Positions 7,474 through 13,882 of a stretch of 27,566 nucleotides of DNA are shown one piece after another. Source of the DNA: an uncultured Peptoniphilus sp. (GTDB taxonomy: Bacteria; Bacillota; Clostridia; Tissierellales; Peptoniphilaceae); the NCBI GenBank assembly GCA_902488455.1, contig CABTWG010000009.1:1-27566 (forward strand), written 5' to 3'. The stretch's first letter is position 1; every line of letters begins with the position of its first letter. A program made the translations under genes and the position numbers. The notes under the pieces were generated by a model. That model did no database searches. It was not told the DNA's origin and was given only the letters and a program-made list of their open reading frames with translations.

Positions 7474-8380
7474 CGAGTATTCCAAATTTTTAAAAGATAG
7501 ATTTCACGAAAAAGTATACAAAATCCCGATAAAAGTAGAAGGACTAAGCTGTCCAAATAGAGATGGAACCTGTGGAACAGGCGGCTGTATATTCTGTGGA
7601 GAAGAAGGCGGATCATTTGAAAATAGCGAAGGCACTATAACAGAGCAGGTACAAAAAAACATAGCTCATATAGAAGATCGCTATAACGCACACAAATTCA
7701 TAGCCTATATTCAAAACTATACAGCAACCTATATGGAACTAGAAAATTTTAAAAAGACCGTAGGAGAAGCGGTAGGGGCATGCGAGAGAATAGTAGGCTT
7801 AAATATCTCTGCAAGGCCAGATTTTCTAACAGAAGGACATCTTGACTATTTGGAAAAATTAAATGAAAAATACATGGTCACTTTGGAAGTAGGACTTCAA
7901 ACTCCTAATTACCACACATTAGAAAAGATAAATAGAGGACATCTCTTAAGTGACTATATAGATGCAGTCCTAAGAATTAAAAAAAGAGGACTTCGCATAT
8001 CAACACATTTAATATTAAATTTACCATATGACGATGATTTAGATGCAGTAGAAAGTGCAAATATAATCTCCGTCCTAGGAGTAGATGAAGTAAAAGTCCA
8101 CGCTCTATATATATTAAAAGGAACAAAACTCGGAGAAATGTACTTAAATGGCGAAGTGGAACTTATCACAAAAGACGAATACAAAGAAAGAGTAATACTA
8201 TTTTTGAGACATTTGGATGAAAAAGTTGTAATCGGAAGACTACTCGGCAGAGCTCCCGAAGAGAATACACTGTTTTGCAACTGGGACACATCCTGGTGGA
8301 AGATAAGAGATGAAATAATAGAAAAAATGGAAAAACAAGGTTATTACCAAGGTCAACTCAGAAAGGAAGATTCAAAATGA
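7463..8380 (+). CDS. Radical SAM protein, TIGR01212 (YhcC-like) family
   Basis: Length is 305 residues. The N-terminus holds CPNRDGTCGTGGCIFC (C30, C37, C42, C45). By comparison with the family, C30, C42 and C45 should bind the 4Fe-4S cluster that cleaves SAM, leaving C37 as an extra cysteine. GLNISARPDFL, the LEVGLQTPNYHTLEKINRGH segment and HLILNLPYDDD follow the usual radical SAM barrel pattern. The exact substrate of this family is not established. The gene begins inside the end of the peroxiredoxin gene and ends in an ATGA overlap with the P-loop gene. Confidence 0.92.
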   Translation: MVYNEYSKFLKDRFHEKVYKIPIKVEGLSCPNRDGTCGTGGCIFCGEEGGSFENSEGTITEQVQKNIAHIEDRYNAHKFIAYIQNYTATYMELENFKKTVGEAVGACERIVGLNISARPDFLTEGHLDYLEKLNEKYMVTLEVGLQTPNYHTLEKINRGHLLSDYIDAVLRIKKRGLRISTHLILNLPYDDDLDAVESANIISVLGVDEVKVHALYILKGTKLGEMYLNGEVELITKDEYKERVILFLRHLDEKVVIGRLLGRAPEENTLFCNWDTSWWKIRDEIIEKMEKQGYYQGQLRKEDSK

Positions 8381-8802
8381 TTAAATTTATTTTAGGCGCA
8401 AAAGGCGTAGGTAAGACAAGATGGCTAATTGAAGAAGCAAACAAGGATCTAAAAAGTGGAAATGGAAATATTGCATTCGTAGACGTAGATGACGATCACA
8501 TCTTCAGTCTTGATTACAATATAAGACTAATAAACGCAGCGGACTACAAAATTGAAACACTAAATTCATTCTATGGATTTATTTGTGGACTATGTGCAAT
8601 GGACTTTGACCTTCAAAAAATCTACGTAGATGGACTATATAAAGTAATAGACACAAGCGTAGAAGAACTAGAAGAACTACACAGAGAATTATCAAAAGTA
8701 CCAGGACTTGAAGATAGAGAAATCTACATCAACGCAGAATACCAAATAGCAGACGTATCAGAATATTTAAAAGAAAATTCCCTAGAATTAACAGGAGAAT
8801 AA
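8377..8802 (+). CDS. Small P-loop ATP-binding protein, function unknown
   Basis: A 141-residue protein beginning with a Walker A loop, GAKGVGKT (residues 7-14), after a hydrophobic strand. A later strand, KIYVDGLYK, could be the Walker B region. Similar clostridial proteins have been labelled twitching motility or PilT-like, but no pilus gene is nearby, so I do not adopt that name. It overlaps the radical SAM gene by four bases (ATGA). The next gene, a membrane miniprotein, starts two bases after its stop codon. Confidence 0.75.
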   Translation: MIKFILGAKGVGKTRWLIEEANKDLKSGNGNIAFVDVDDDHIFSLDYNIRLINAADYKIETLNSFYGFICGLCAMDFDLQKIYVDGLYKVIDTSVEELEELHRELSKVPGLEDREIYINAEYQIADVSEYLKENSLELTGE

Positions 8803-8803
8803 A

Positions 8804-8902
8804 ATGAAGGACAATAAGACAATGGTGAGGATAGTGGTAATTATACTTATAATTGCCATGGTACTACCACTACTTGTACAAGGATTGTCATTTATATTGT
8901 AA
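8804..8902 (+). CDS. 32-residue membrane miniprotein, Prli42/DUF4044-like
   Basis: The ATG at 8804 opens a 32-codon frame with a GGAG site at 8794-8797. The product has a short polar, charged N-terminus (MKDNKTMVR), then an unbroken hydrophobic stretch of about 20 residues rich in Ile, Val and Leu, and ends QGLSFIL. This layout resembles Prli42, the stressosome-anchoring miniprotein of Listeria, and the DUF4044 miniproteins. The likeness is by recall, not a search. The TAA overlaps the ATG of the next gene (TAATG), which argues that it is translated. No stressosome gene is visible in the window. Confidence 0.7.
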   Translation: MKDNKTMVRIVVIILIIAMVLPLLVQGLSFIL

Positions 8903-9444
8903 TGAAGTCGGAAAATTGGTTTGAAAAATTTTTTGAACATAGATCAAGCCTCATAAAAAAGTACGAAGAAAATAAAATATCAAAACAAGAATTTCTAAAA
9001 TTAAATTATGAATACTTCGTCCTTAAAATGAGAGGTCCATATATAAATATTAACAGCTATGAAAAGGCGATGTATAACTACCAGTACTACAATGCGGTTG
9101 CAAAGTACTACCGGATGTTGGCATCGTCTTATCGTTTTGATAAGAAGAAAAAAAGATCCTATAACGATTGCTTAAATAGATCCAACAATTACTACAATCA
9201 AAAAGATGAAATAATCTTGGAGATCTTAAGGCTAAAAGATTACAAGGAAATAGAAAGTTACTATGTAGAGTGCAATTCAAAAGCTCTTATGAATACCTTG
9301 GTAGAAATAGTAGTAAAAGATGAAAAAGAAGCAATCTTTCACACAAAGTCAAAAGACATAATAGAAAAATTAAAATCAAAAAATATATTCGATGAGAATC
9401 TTAGAGAATCACTAATCGACGGATATATAAACGAAAGGTACTGA
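8902..9444 (+). CDS. Conserved hypothetical protein, possibly DUF6648
   Basis: A 180-residue, highly charged protein rich in Lys, Tyr and Asn. The N-terminal part (WFEKFFEHRSSLIKKYEENK, then a YNYQYYNAVAKYYRM helix) resembles a clostridial family I know as DUF6648. That name is uncertain and the function unknown. There is no signal peptide or membrane segment. Predicted structure is nearly all helix. It starts on the stop codon of the miniprotein gene, so the two are probably made together. Its stop codon sits in the loop of the series terminator. Confidence 0.7.
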   Translation: MKSENWFEKFFEHRSSLIKKYEENKISKQEFLKLNYEYFVLKMRGPYININSYEKAMYNYQYYNAVAKYYRMLASSYRFDKKKKRSYNDCLNRSNNYYNQKDEIILEILRLKDYKEIESYYVECNSKALMNTLVEIVVKDEKEAIFHTKSKDIIEKLKSKNIFDENLRESLIDGYINERY

Positions 9445-9458
9445 AGGTACCTTTTTTT
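9434..9458 (+). terminator. Terminator of the pepD series
   Basis: AAAGGTAC / GTACCTTT is an 8-bp stem with loop TGAAG, followed by a run of T (9452-9458). The TGA in the loop is the stop codon of the preceding gene. Confidence 0.92.
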
Positions 9459-9462
9459 GATA

Positions 9463-9487
9463 CAAAAAATCCCGATAAAAATCGGGA
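9463..9487 (-). terminator. Terminator of the DUF2007 gene
   Basis: TCCCGAT-AAAA-ATCGGGA (9470-9487) forms a 7-bp hairpin. On the minus strand a T-run (complement of 9464-9469) follows. It sits between two converging genes, ten bases from the plus-strand terminator. Confidence 0.88.
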
Positions 9488-9511
9488 AAGTTAAAATTAA
9501 AATAAATAAAA

Positions 9512-9781
9512 TTAAATTTCTTTCTCTGGCTCATAATTGTCGAACTCGATGCCTTCAAAAGTATCAGCAACGATGTTTCTAGACTTTTCATAGATAAAAT
9601 CAGGAACATAGATGGTCGCACCATAGATGCTAGAACCACCAATGATTCTCATAATGCTTCCAGCCTCGTCATCTTTTACAATGAAAGGAATTTCATATTC
9701 ATCGAGCATAGAAGTAATAAGATCAAACTTAACTCTATCAGAAACAGTAACAAGCTTTATAAATTTAGGATCGTTATTCAT
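9512..9781 (-). CDS. DUF2007 family protein
   Basis: An 89-residue soluble protein. KLVTVSDRVKFDLITSMLDEYEIPF, the GSSIYGATIYVPDFIYEKSR block and the acidic tail fit the DUF2007 family, a small PII-like alpha/beta fold described as a putative signal transducer. The precise role is unknown. The start has a GAGGTGAT ribosome site. A TATAAT (plus-strand 9799-9804) precedes it, and a terminator follows, so it forms a single-gene unit. It converges on the pepD series. Confidence 0.85.
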   Translation of the reverse strand: MNNDPKFIKLVTVSDRVKFDLITSMLDEYEIPFIVKDDEAGSIMRIIGGSSIYGATIYVPDFIYEKSRNIVADTFEGIEFDNYEPEKEI

Positions 9782-9798
9782 AAAATCACCTCAATAAA

Positions 9799-9804
9799 AT
9801 TATA
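9799..9804 (-). promoter_or_regulatory. -10 box of the DUF2007 gene
   Basis: The minus strand reads TATAAT, 17 bases before the start codon. No convincing -35 box is seen. Confidence 0.45.
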
Positions 9805-9840
9805 CCCAGAAAGAGGAGAGACAAATATATATTTACAAAA

Positions 9841-9959
9841 GTAGCGGAAGCAATCTGCTTCCATCAGCCTTAATACTACACACTTCTCCCTAAGGCGAAG
9901 CCGTACAAAAAACCATGCTATTATTTCTCCCAGTAGCAAACCTTCTAGGTTCCACAGCC
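9841..9959 (-). repeat. Dispersed repeat of about 119 bp, copy 2 (inverted)
   Basis: On the minus strand the order is GGCTGTGGAACCT, CGGCTTCGCC, GGAAGCAGATTGCTTCCGC, the same blocks at the same spacing as 292-410. The two copies face each other across glmS to the DUF2007 gene. Confidence 0.75.
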
Positions 9960-10079
9960 GGGCAGTCGAGTTCTGCAAATCAGCCTTCACTCCATTCGGC
10001 TTCTTTGGAAATGACGAGGTGCAACGAAACGGGAGATTTCGGCTAGGACTTCGAGGCTAAAATGACATCCCAAATACAG

Positions 10080-10124
10080 TCATCCTGAGCGAAAAAGGCG
10101 TTAGCCTTTGTAGTCGAAGGATCT
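10080..10124 (+). repeat. Palindromic repeat element, copy B
   Basis: TCATCCTGAGCGAA, the hairpin AAAGGC-GTTA-GCCTTT (10094-10109), then GTCGAAGGATCT. The outer arms ATCCT/AGGAT can also pair. Confidence 0.8.
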
Positions 10125-10225
10125 AACATCTGCATAGAAATCTTGGAAAATAATTAAAAGATATTTATTTATTTTAATTATAATTTTTAAAATCATCAAT
10201 GCTTGAACCCACATCGGTTATACAC

Positions 10226-10261
10226 GTTCGACTCGGAAATAAATTTCCTTGCTCAGGGTGA
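10226..10261 (-). repeat. Palindromic repeat element, copy C
   Basis: Plus strand GTTCGAC, hairpin GGAAAT-AA-ATTTCC (10235-10248), then GCTCAGGGTGA. It is inverted relative to copy B and has a wholly different but still paired stem. Confidence 0.7.
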
Positions 10262-10403
10262 CTGTCTTCATTAAGTTTTTGTGTTGAGATCATTCAGTTC
10301 ACTTTGTTCTATCAGGATGACAATGTAGAGGTATTGAACACACTATGGCGACTGTATTCATTAATTTACTTACTCTACAACTAACCAACCCAAACTTTTA
10401 CAA

Positions 10404-10441
10404 AAAATAAAAAAACTCCCAACCAGAAAAGGGAGTTTTTT
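10404..10441 (-). terminator. Terminator of rpsD
   Basis: AAAAAACTCCC (10410-10420) and GGGAGTTTTTT (10431-10441) form an 11-bp hairpin. On the minus strand it ends in a T-rich tract, just past the rpsD stop codon. Confidence 0.9.
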
Positions 10442-10446
10442 GTAAA

Positions 10447-11043
10447 TTACATATTCTTTGAGTAGAACTCAACGATTAGTTGGTCTTCAATTTCGATAGG
10501 AATATCTTCTCTACCTGGTACACTTGTAAGTGTTGCCTTGAAGTTTTTGTCCTTTGAAATGTATGGGTAACTTGTTACGAAGTTAGTTTCAAAGTTTTCT
10601 TTGAACATATCCGCTTTCATTCCTCTTGGAGAAAGTGAAATTACATCTCCTGGTTTGCATCTGTATGAAGGAATGTTAAGTTTCTTTCCGTTTACATACA
10701 CATGTCCGTGAGAAACCATTTGTCTTGCTTGTCTAATAGAACTTGCAAAGCCCATTCTGTAAGCAAGATTGTCAAGTCTCATTTCAAGGAATTGAACTAG
10801 AGCTGTACCTGTTTGTTCAGGTGATTTCTTAGCTTCTTTGAAAAGATTTACGAATTGCTTTTCAAGTACGCCGTAGTAAGCTCTTAGTCTTTGTTTTTCT
10901 AAAAGTTGTTTACCGTATTCTGTTAATTTCTTGTCGGATCTTGCAGTACCCTTAGTCATTCTCTTGTTTGCTTTTGGGTGACCGCATACGTTTAATCCTA
11001 GTCTTCTAGATTCTTTGAATCTAGGTCCCATCATTTTTGCCAA
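10447..11043 (-). CDS. rpsD: 30S ribosomal protein S4
   Basis: S4 binds 16S rRNA early in assembly of the small subunit. The S4 RNA-binding domain is visible as MRLDNLAYRMGFASSIRQAR followed by MVSHGHVYVNGKKLNIPSYR. The N-terminus (GPRFKESRRLGLNVCGHPKA) has one cysteine instead of a four-Cys zinc site, so this is the zinc-free form. I place the start at the TTG at 11043 (MAKMMGPRFK, 198 residues). The GGAGG at plus-strand 11052-11056 lies 8 bases before it. A frame starting further up, at the GTG at 11058, would overlap that ribosome site. The gene is transcribed alone, outside the large ribosomal protein operon, as rpsD is in B. subtilis. Confidence 0.96.
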   Translation of the reverse strand: MAKMMGPRFKESRRLGLNVCGHPKANKRMTKGTARSDKKLTEYGKQLLEKQRLRAYYGVLEKQFVNLFKEAKKSPEQTGTALVQFLEMRLDNLAYRMGFASSIRQARQMVSHGHVYVNGKKLNIPSYRCKPGDVISLSPRGMKADMFKENFETNFVTSYPYISKDKNFKATLTSVPGREDIPIEIEDQLIVEFYSKNM

Positions 11044-11064
11044 TATTATTGCCTCCACATAATT

Positions 11065-11083
11065 AATTTTCGCCGCGAAAATT
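11065..11083 (-). promoter_or_regulatory. Leader hairpin before rpsD
   Basis: AATTTTCGC / GCGAAAATT is a perfect inverted repeat in the short rpsD leader, between the transcription start and the GGAGG site. It could be part of an S4 autoregulation site. That role is inferred from position only. Confidence 0.5.
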
Positions 11084-11095
11084 TATGCCTCTAAC

Positions 11096-11124
11096 ATTAT
11101 ATAAGACATTGGAAAAATTGTAAA
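11096..11124 (-). promoter_or_regulatory. rpsD promoter
   Basis: On the minus strand TTTACA (11124-11119), a 17-base spacer and TATAAT (11101-11096) make a strong vegetative promoter. The leader is about 45 bases long. Confidence 0.88.
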
Positions 11125-11174
11125 GTCCAGTGGAGAAATTTTTCAATAAACTTTATTAAAATTATTATATTCGT

Positions 11175-11180
11175 TATAAT
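11175..11180 (+). promoter_or_regulatory. -10 box of the 64-residue protein gene
   Basis: TATAAT lies 37 bases before the ATG. The -35 region (TTTATT, 11152-11157) is weak, and the AT-rich setting offers other choices. Confidence 0.4.
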
Positions 11181-11216
11181 ATTAATAATTATAATGCAAA
11201 ATAAAGGGGTTTAATA

Positions 11217-11411
11217 ATGAAAGAATTGAAAACGTCAGAAGCACAAAGAAGAGCAACAAAAAAGTGGGAAAAAAATAATCCTGAGGCTAAAAGATATTTG
11301 CGAAACAGAAGTAATGCTAGAACATTTGCAAGAATGTACGCAAAAACTTTAGAAGAAGTAGAAGAGTTAGTAGATATTTTTAAAAATGAAAATCCAAACT
11401 ATACAAAATAA
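11217..11411 (+). CDS. Small basic protein, function unknown
   Basis: A 64-residue protein. The first 45 residues are rich in Arg, Lys and Asn (SEAQRRATKKWEKNN, RYLRNRSNARTFARMYAK). The C-terminal part (TLEEVEELVDIFKNENP) is a likely acidic helix. The basic half suggests nucleic-acid binding, but no fold is recognised. I recall similar short proteins in other Firmicutes without an assigned role. It has an AAGGGG ribosome site and its own terminator, so it is probably a real single-gene unit. It is divergent from rpsD. Confidence 0.75.
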   Translation: MKELKTSEAQRRATKKWEKNNPEAKRYLRNRSNARTFARMYAKTLEEVEELVDIFKNENPNYTK

Positions 11412-11440
11412 ATAAGAGCCAATCAAGGCTCTTATTTAAA
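11411..11440 (+). terminator. Terminator after the 64-residue protein gene
   Basis: AATAAGAGCC / GGCTCTTATT is a 10-bp stem with loop AATCAA (11421-11426), followed by a short TTATTT tract. Confidence 0.8.
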
Positions 11441-11567
11441 TGTGGTCAAAAATCCGTAAAAAGTTTTGTAAATTTTAAACTGAAATATAAATGTTTAAAA
11501 ATTAAAATTAGTGTAGTCATGGGCGCACTTACTCGCACGTCTTCGTGTGGAAACAAAAATTTTAAAA

Positions 11568-11576
11568 TGTTATAAT
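11568..11576 (+). promoter_or_regulatory. Extended -10 promoter of the deaminase gene
   Basis: TGTTATAAT is an extended -10 box (TGnTATAAT). Transcription would start near 11583. A small GC-richer hairpin (CGCACG-TCTT-CGTGTG, about 11534-11549) lies upstream, with no known role. Confidence 0.6.
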
Positions 11577-11619
11577 ATTAAGATAGTAATAAGATATTAT
11601 TAAATTATTAGGAGCGATT

Positions 11620-12888
11620 ATGTTAATTAAAAATATTTCTGTGCTAGATGTCATCGGTGGGAAGATCCTCGAGCACCAAGACATCTATATAAAAGGTCAG
11701 CACATTGAAAAGATTGGCGAAAATCTGCAAATAGAAGACGACCATGTTATCGACGGCGAAAACAAACTTGCTGTGCCTGGCTTTATAAATGCTCACACCC
11801 ATCTAGGCATGAGCCTATTTAGAAACTATGCTGACGACATGGAACTTATGGAGTGGCTTAGTGAAAAGATCTGGCCTATCGAAGCGAAGCTAAATCCAGA
11901 AGATGTATACATTGGATCTCTTCTAAGTATGGCTGAGATGATCAAATCTGGTGCGACAACATTTTGTGATATGTATTTTCCAATTGAGCCAGTGTACCGT
12001 GCAATGGATAAAATTGGCATAAGAGGTGCTATCACCAGAGGAATGATGGACGTGGAGGACGGTTCCATCTCCATCAAGGAACACAAAGAAGGCTACAAAA
12101 AATACAACGGAGCCTTAGACGGAAGGGTTACACTTTTCCCTGGACCTCATGCAATCTACACAAGTTCCACTGAGTATCTTAAAGAAGTAATTGAAGTGGC
12201 AAAAGAGTATGGCGGAAGAGTAAACATTCATCTTAGCGAGACTGAAACGGAAGTTAGAGACTCATTAGAAAAATACAAGATGACTCCTATTGAGTATGTA
12301 AATTCTCTTGGACTTCTTGAACTTCCAACTGTTGCAGCTCATTGTGTCCACATTACTGACGAGGAAATCGAAATTTTAAAGGACAAGGAGTTCTATCCTG
12401 TATACAACCCAAGTTCAAACCTAAAACTTGCAAGTGGATTTACTCCAGTTAAGAAACTTTTGGCAAATGGTATAAAGGTCTGCCTTGGAACAGATGGTTC
12501 TTCTTCAAACAACAATCAAAATATGCTCGAAGAGATCCACATCGCATCCATTGTAAACAAGGCTGTGGAAATGGATCCAAAGGCAGTGAAGGCGATAGAA
12601 GTGCTTAGAATGGCTACCATCAACGGAGCTGAAGCACTAAATATAAATGCAGGTGCAATCGAAGAGGGAAGACTTGCTGATATTTCCATCTTTGATTTAA
12701 ATTCTCTAAACTTCACTCCAAAGAACAATCTCATCTCCGCACTTTGCTACTCTGCATCCAGCGAGGATATAAAGACGGTTATAATCGATGGAAAAATCGT
12801 CCTAGACGATAGAAGATTTGTAAATATAGACGAAGATAAACTTATAGAAGAAGTAAGTGATTCAATGAATAATTTAATAAACAGGTGA
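11620..12888 (+). CDS. mtaD: 5-methylthioadenosine/S-adenosylhomocysteine deaminase
   Basis: A cytosolic zinc amidohydrolase that probably deaminates methylthioadenosine and S-adenosylhomocysteine to the inosyl forms, clearing inhibitors left by SAM use. Metal and catalytic residues are visible: HTH (H59, H61), HLSETETE (H204), HCVH (H241) and GTDGSSSNNN (D292). Length 422 residues fits the family. Related amidohydrolases such as chlorohydrolases share these motifs, so the substrate is inferred. The start has an AGGAG site. It is the first gene of a series with trpS and pepF, and trpS starts four bases after its stop codon. Confidence 0.88.
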   Translation: MLIKNISVLDVIGGKILEHQDIYIKGQHIEKIGENLQIEDDHVIDGENKLAVPGFINAHTHLGMSLFRNYADDMELMEWLSEKIWPIEAKLNPEDVYIGSLLSMAEMIKSGATTFCDMYFPIEPVYRAMDKIGIRGAITRGMMDVEDGSISIKEHKEGYKKYNGALDGRVTLFPGPHAIYTSSTEYLKEVIEVAKEYGGRVNIHLSETETEVRDSLEKYKMTPIEYVNSLGLLELPTVAAHCVHITDEEIEILKDKEFYPVYNPSSNLKLASGFTPVKKLLANGIKVCLGTDGSSSNNNQNMLEEIHIASIVNKAVEMDPKAVKAIEVLRMATINGAEALNINAGAIEEGRLADISIFDLNSLNFTPKNNLISALCYSASSEDIKTVIIDGKIVLDDRRFVNIDEDKLIEEVSDSMNNLINR

Positions 12889-12892
12889 TAAA

Positions 12893-13882
12893 ATGGATAA
12901 AAAAATCGTATATTCAGGCATCCAACCCTCAGGTAATCTAACCTTAGGAAACTACATCGGTGCCCTTAAAAACTTTTCAGAACTACAAGACGAGTACAAC
13001 TGTCTCTACTGTATAGTGGACATGCACGCAATAACTGTGCCTCAAGTTCCAAAGGACTTAAGAGCTACGAGTCTGGACCTTGCATCACTATACTTAGCGG
13101 CTGGTCTTGACCCAGAAAAGTCAATCCTCTACATCCAATCCCACGTAAAACAACACGCGGAACTCTCTTGGATTTTGGGAACTATAACTGGACTTGGTCA
13201 ACTTCAAAGGATGACTCAGTACAAGGACAAGGCTGCAAAACAAAAGGAAATCAACGCGGGACTTCTATTCTATCCTGTATTAATGGCGGCGGACATTCTG
13301 CTTTACGGAACAAATTTCGTGCCGGTAGGAGACGACCAAACTCAACATATAGAACTCACCCGGGATATTGCGGAGAGATTCAACTCCAGATACTCAGAAA
13401 CCTTCGTCATTCCAGAGATGATGAGAGCAAAAAAAGGCGCAAGGATCATGTCATTACAAGATCCAACAGCCAAGATGAGTAAATCAGACCCAGATGAAAA
13501 TGCAAGCATCTATATCATTGAAGATGACAAGGCTACAGCAAGAAAGATAAAACGTGCAGTGACAGATTCAATTGGAATCATAAATTACACCGACGACCAA
13601 CCTGGACTTAAAAACTTAATCGACATCTATTCAGTATTTGCAGATCTAACTCCAGATGAAATCGTGAAGAAGTACGAAGGAGTAGGCTACGGAGTATTTA
13701 AAGAAGAACTCGCTGAAATAGTTGTTGACGGACTTAAACCTATAAGAACCAGGTTCAAAGAAATCAGACAGGACAAAACATATTTAGAAGAAATATTAAA
13801 AGCCGGTGACGAAAAAGCCGAAAGACTGGCTGAACGCACCATGAGAAAAGTAAGAAGAAAGGTAGGATTTGTACAACTATGA
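12893..13882 (+). CDS. trpS: Tryptophan--tRNA ligase
   Basis: Charges tRNA-Trp. This class I synthetase shows the HIGH-equivalent region GIQPSGNLTLGNYIGA near the start and the KMSKS loop at K194-S198 (AKMSKSDPDEN). VPVGDDQTQHIELTRDIAERF is typical of TrpRS. Length 329 residues is normal. The ribosome site AGGTGAT includes the stop codon of the deaminase gene. No T-box precedes it, so it depends on the upstream promoter. It ends in an ATGA overlap with pepF. Confidence 0.96.
   Translation: MDKKIVYSGIQPSGNLTLGNYIGALKNFSELQDEYNCLYCIVDMHAITVPQVPKDLRATSLDLASLYLAAGLDPEKSILYIQSHVKQHAELSWILGTITGLGQLQRMTQYKDKAAKQKEINAGLLFYPVLMAADILLYGTNFVPVGDDQTQHIELTRDIAERFNSRYSETFVIPEMMRAKKGARIMSLQDPTAKMSKSDPDENASIYIIEDDKATARKIKRAVTDSIGIINYTDDQPGLKNLIDIYSVFADLTPDEIVKKYEGVGYGVFKEELAEIVVDGLKPIRTRFKEIRQDKTYLEEILKAGDEKAERLAERTMRKVRRKVGFVQL

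Larger units (their letters stand above)
9782..10409. repeat. Intergenic region with dispersed repeats
   Basis: Beyond the DUF2007 promoter I find no gene in these 600 bases. A 70-residue minus-strand frame here lies in repeat sequence and looks spurious. Contents are: inverted copy of the 119-bp repeat (9841-9959), a GACGAGGTGCAACG-type element (10014-10056), palindromic element B (10080-10124), element C (10226-10261), a degenerate arm near 10296-10322, and a direct repeat reading GGYGACTGTMTTCATTAA at 10257-10274 and 10347-10364. Confidence 0.75.

Noticed and set aside
9778..9990. 70-residue minus-strand frame
   Set aside because: It is made mostly of repeat sequence, has no ribosome site and overlaps the DUF2007 promoter.
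10014..10056. Second glmS-like ribozyme core (GACGAGG followed by CGAAA...TTTCGGC)
   Set aside because: The likeness to the ribozyme core is striking, but GCGCC cleavage site and CGGCGGATG are missing and no gene fits downstream. The same sequence recurs at 1-52 as part of a repeat.
1..10370. CRISPR array
   Set aside because: The repeats in the two intergenic regions are few, irregularly spaced and in both orientations, with no spacer pattern.
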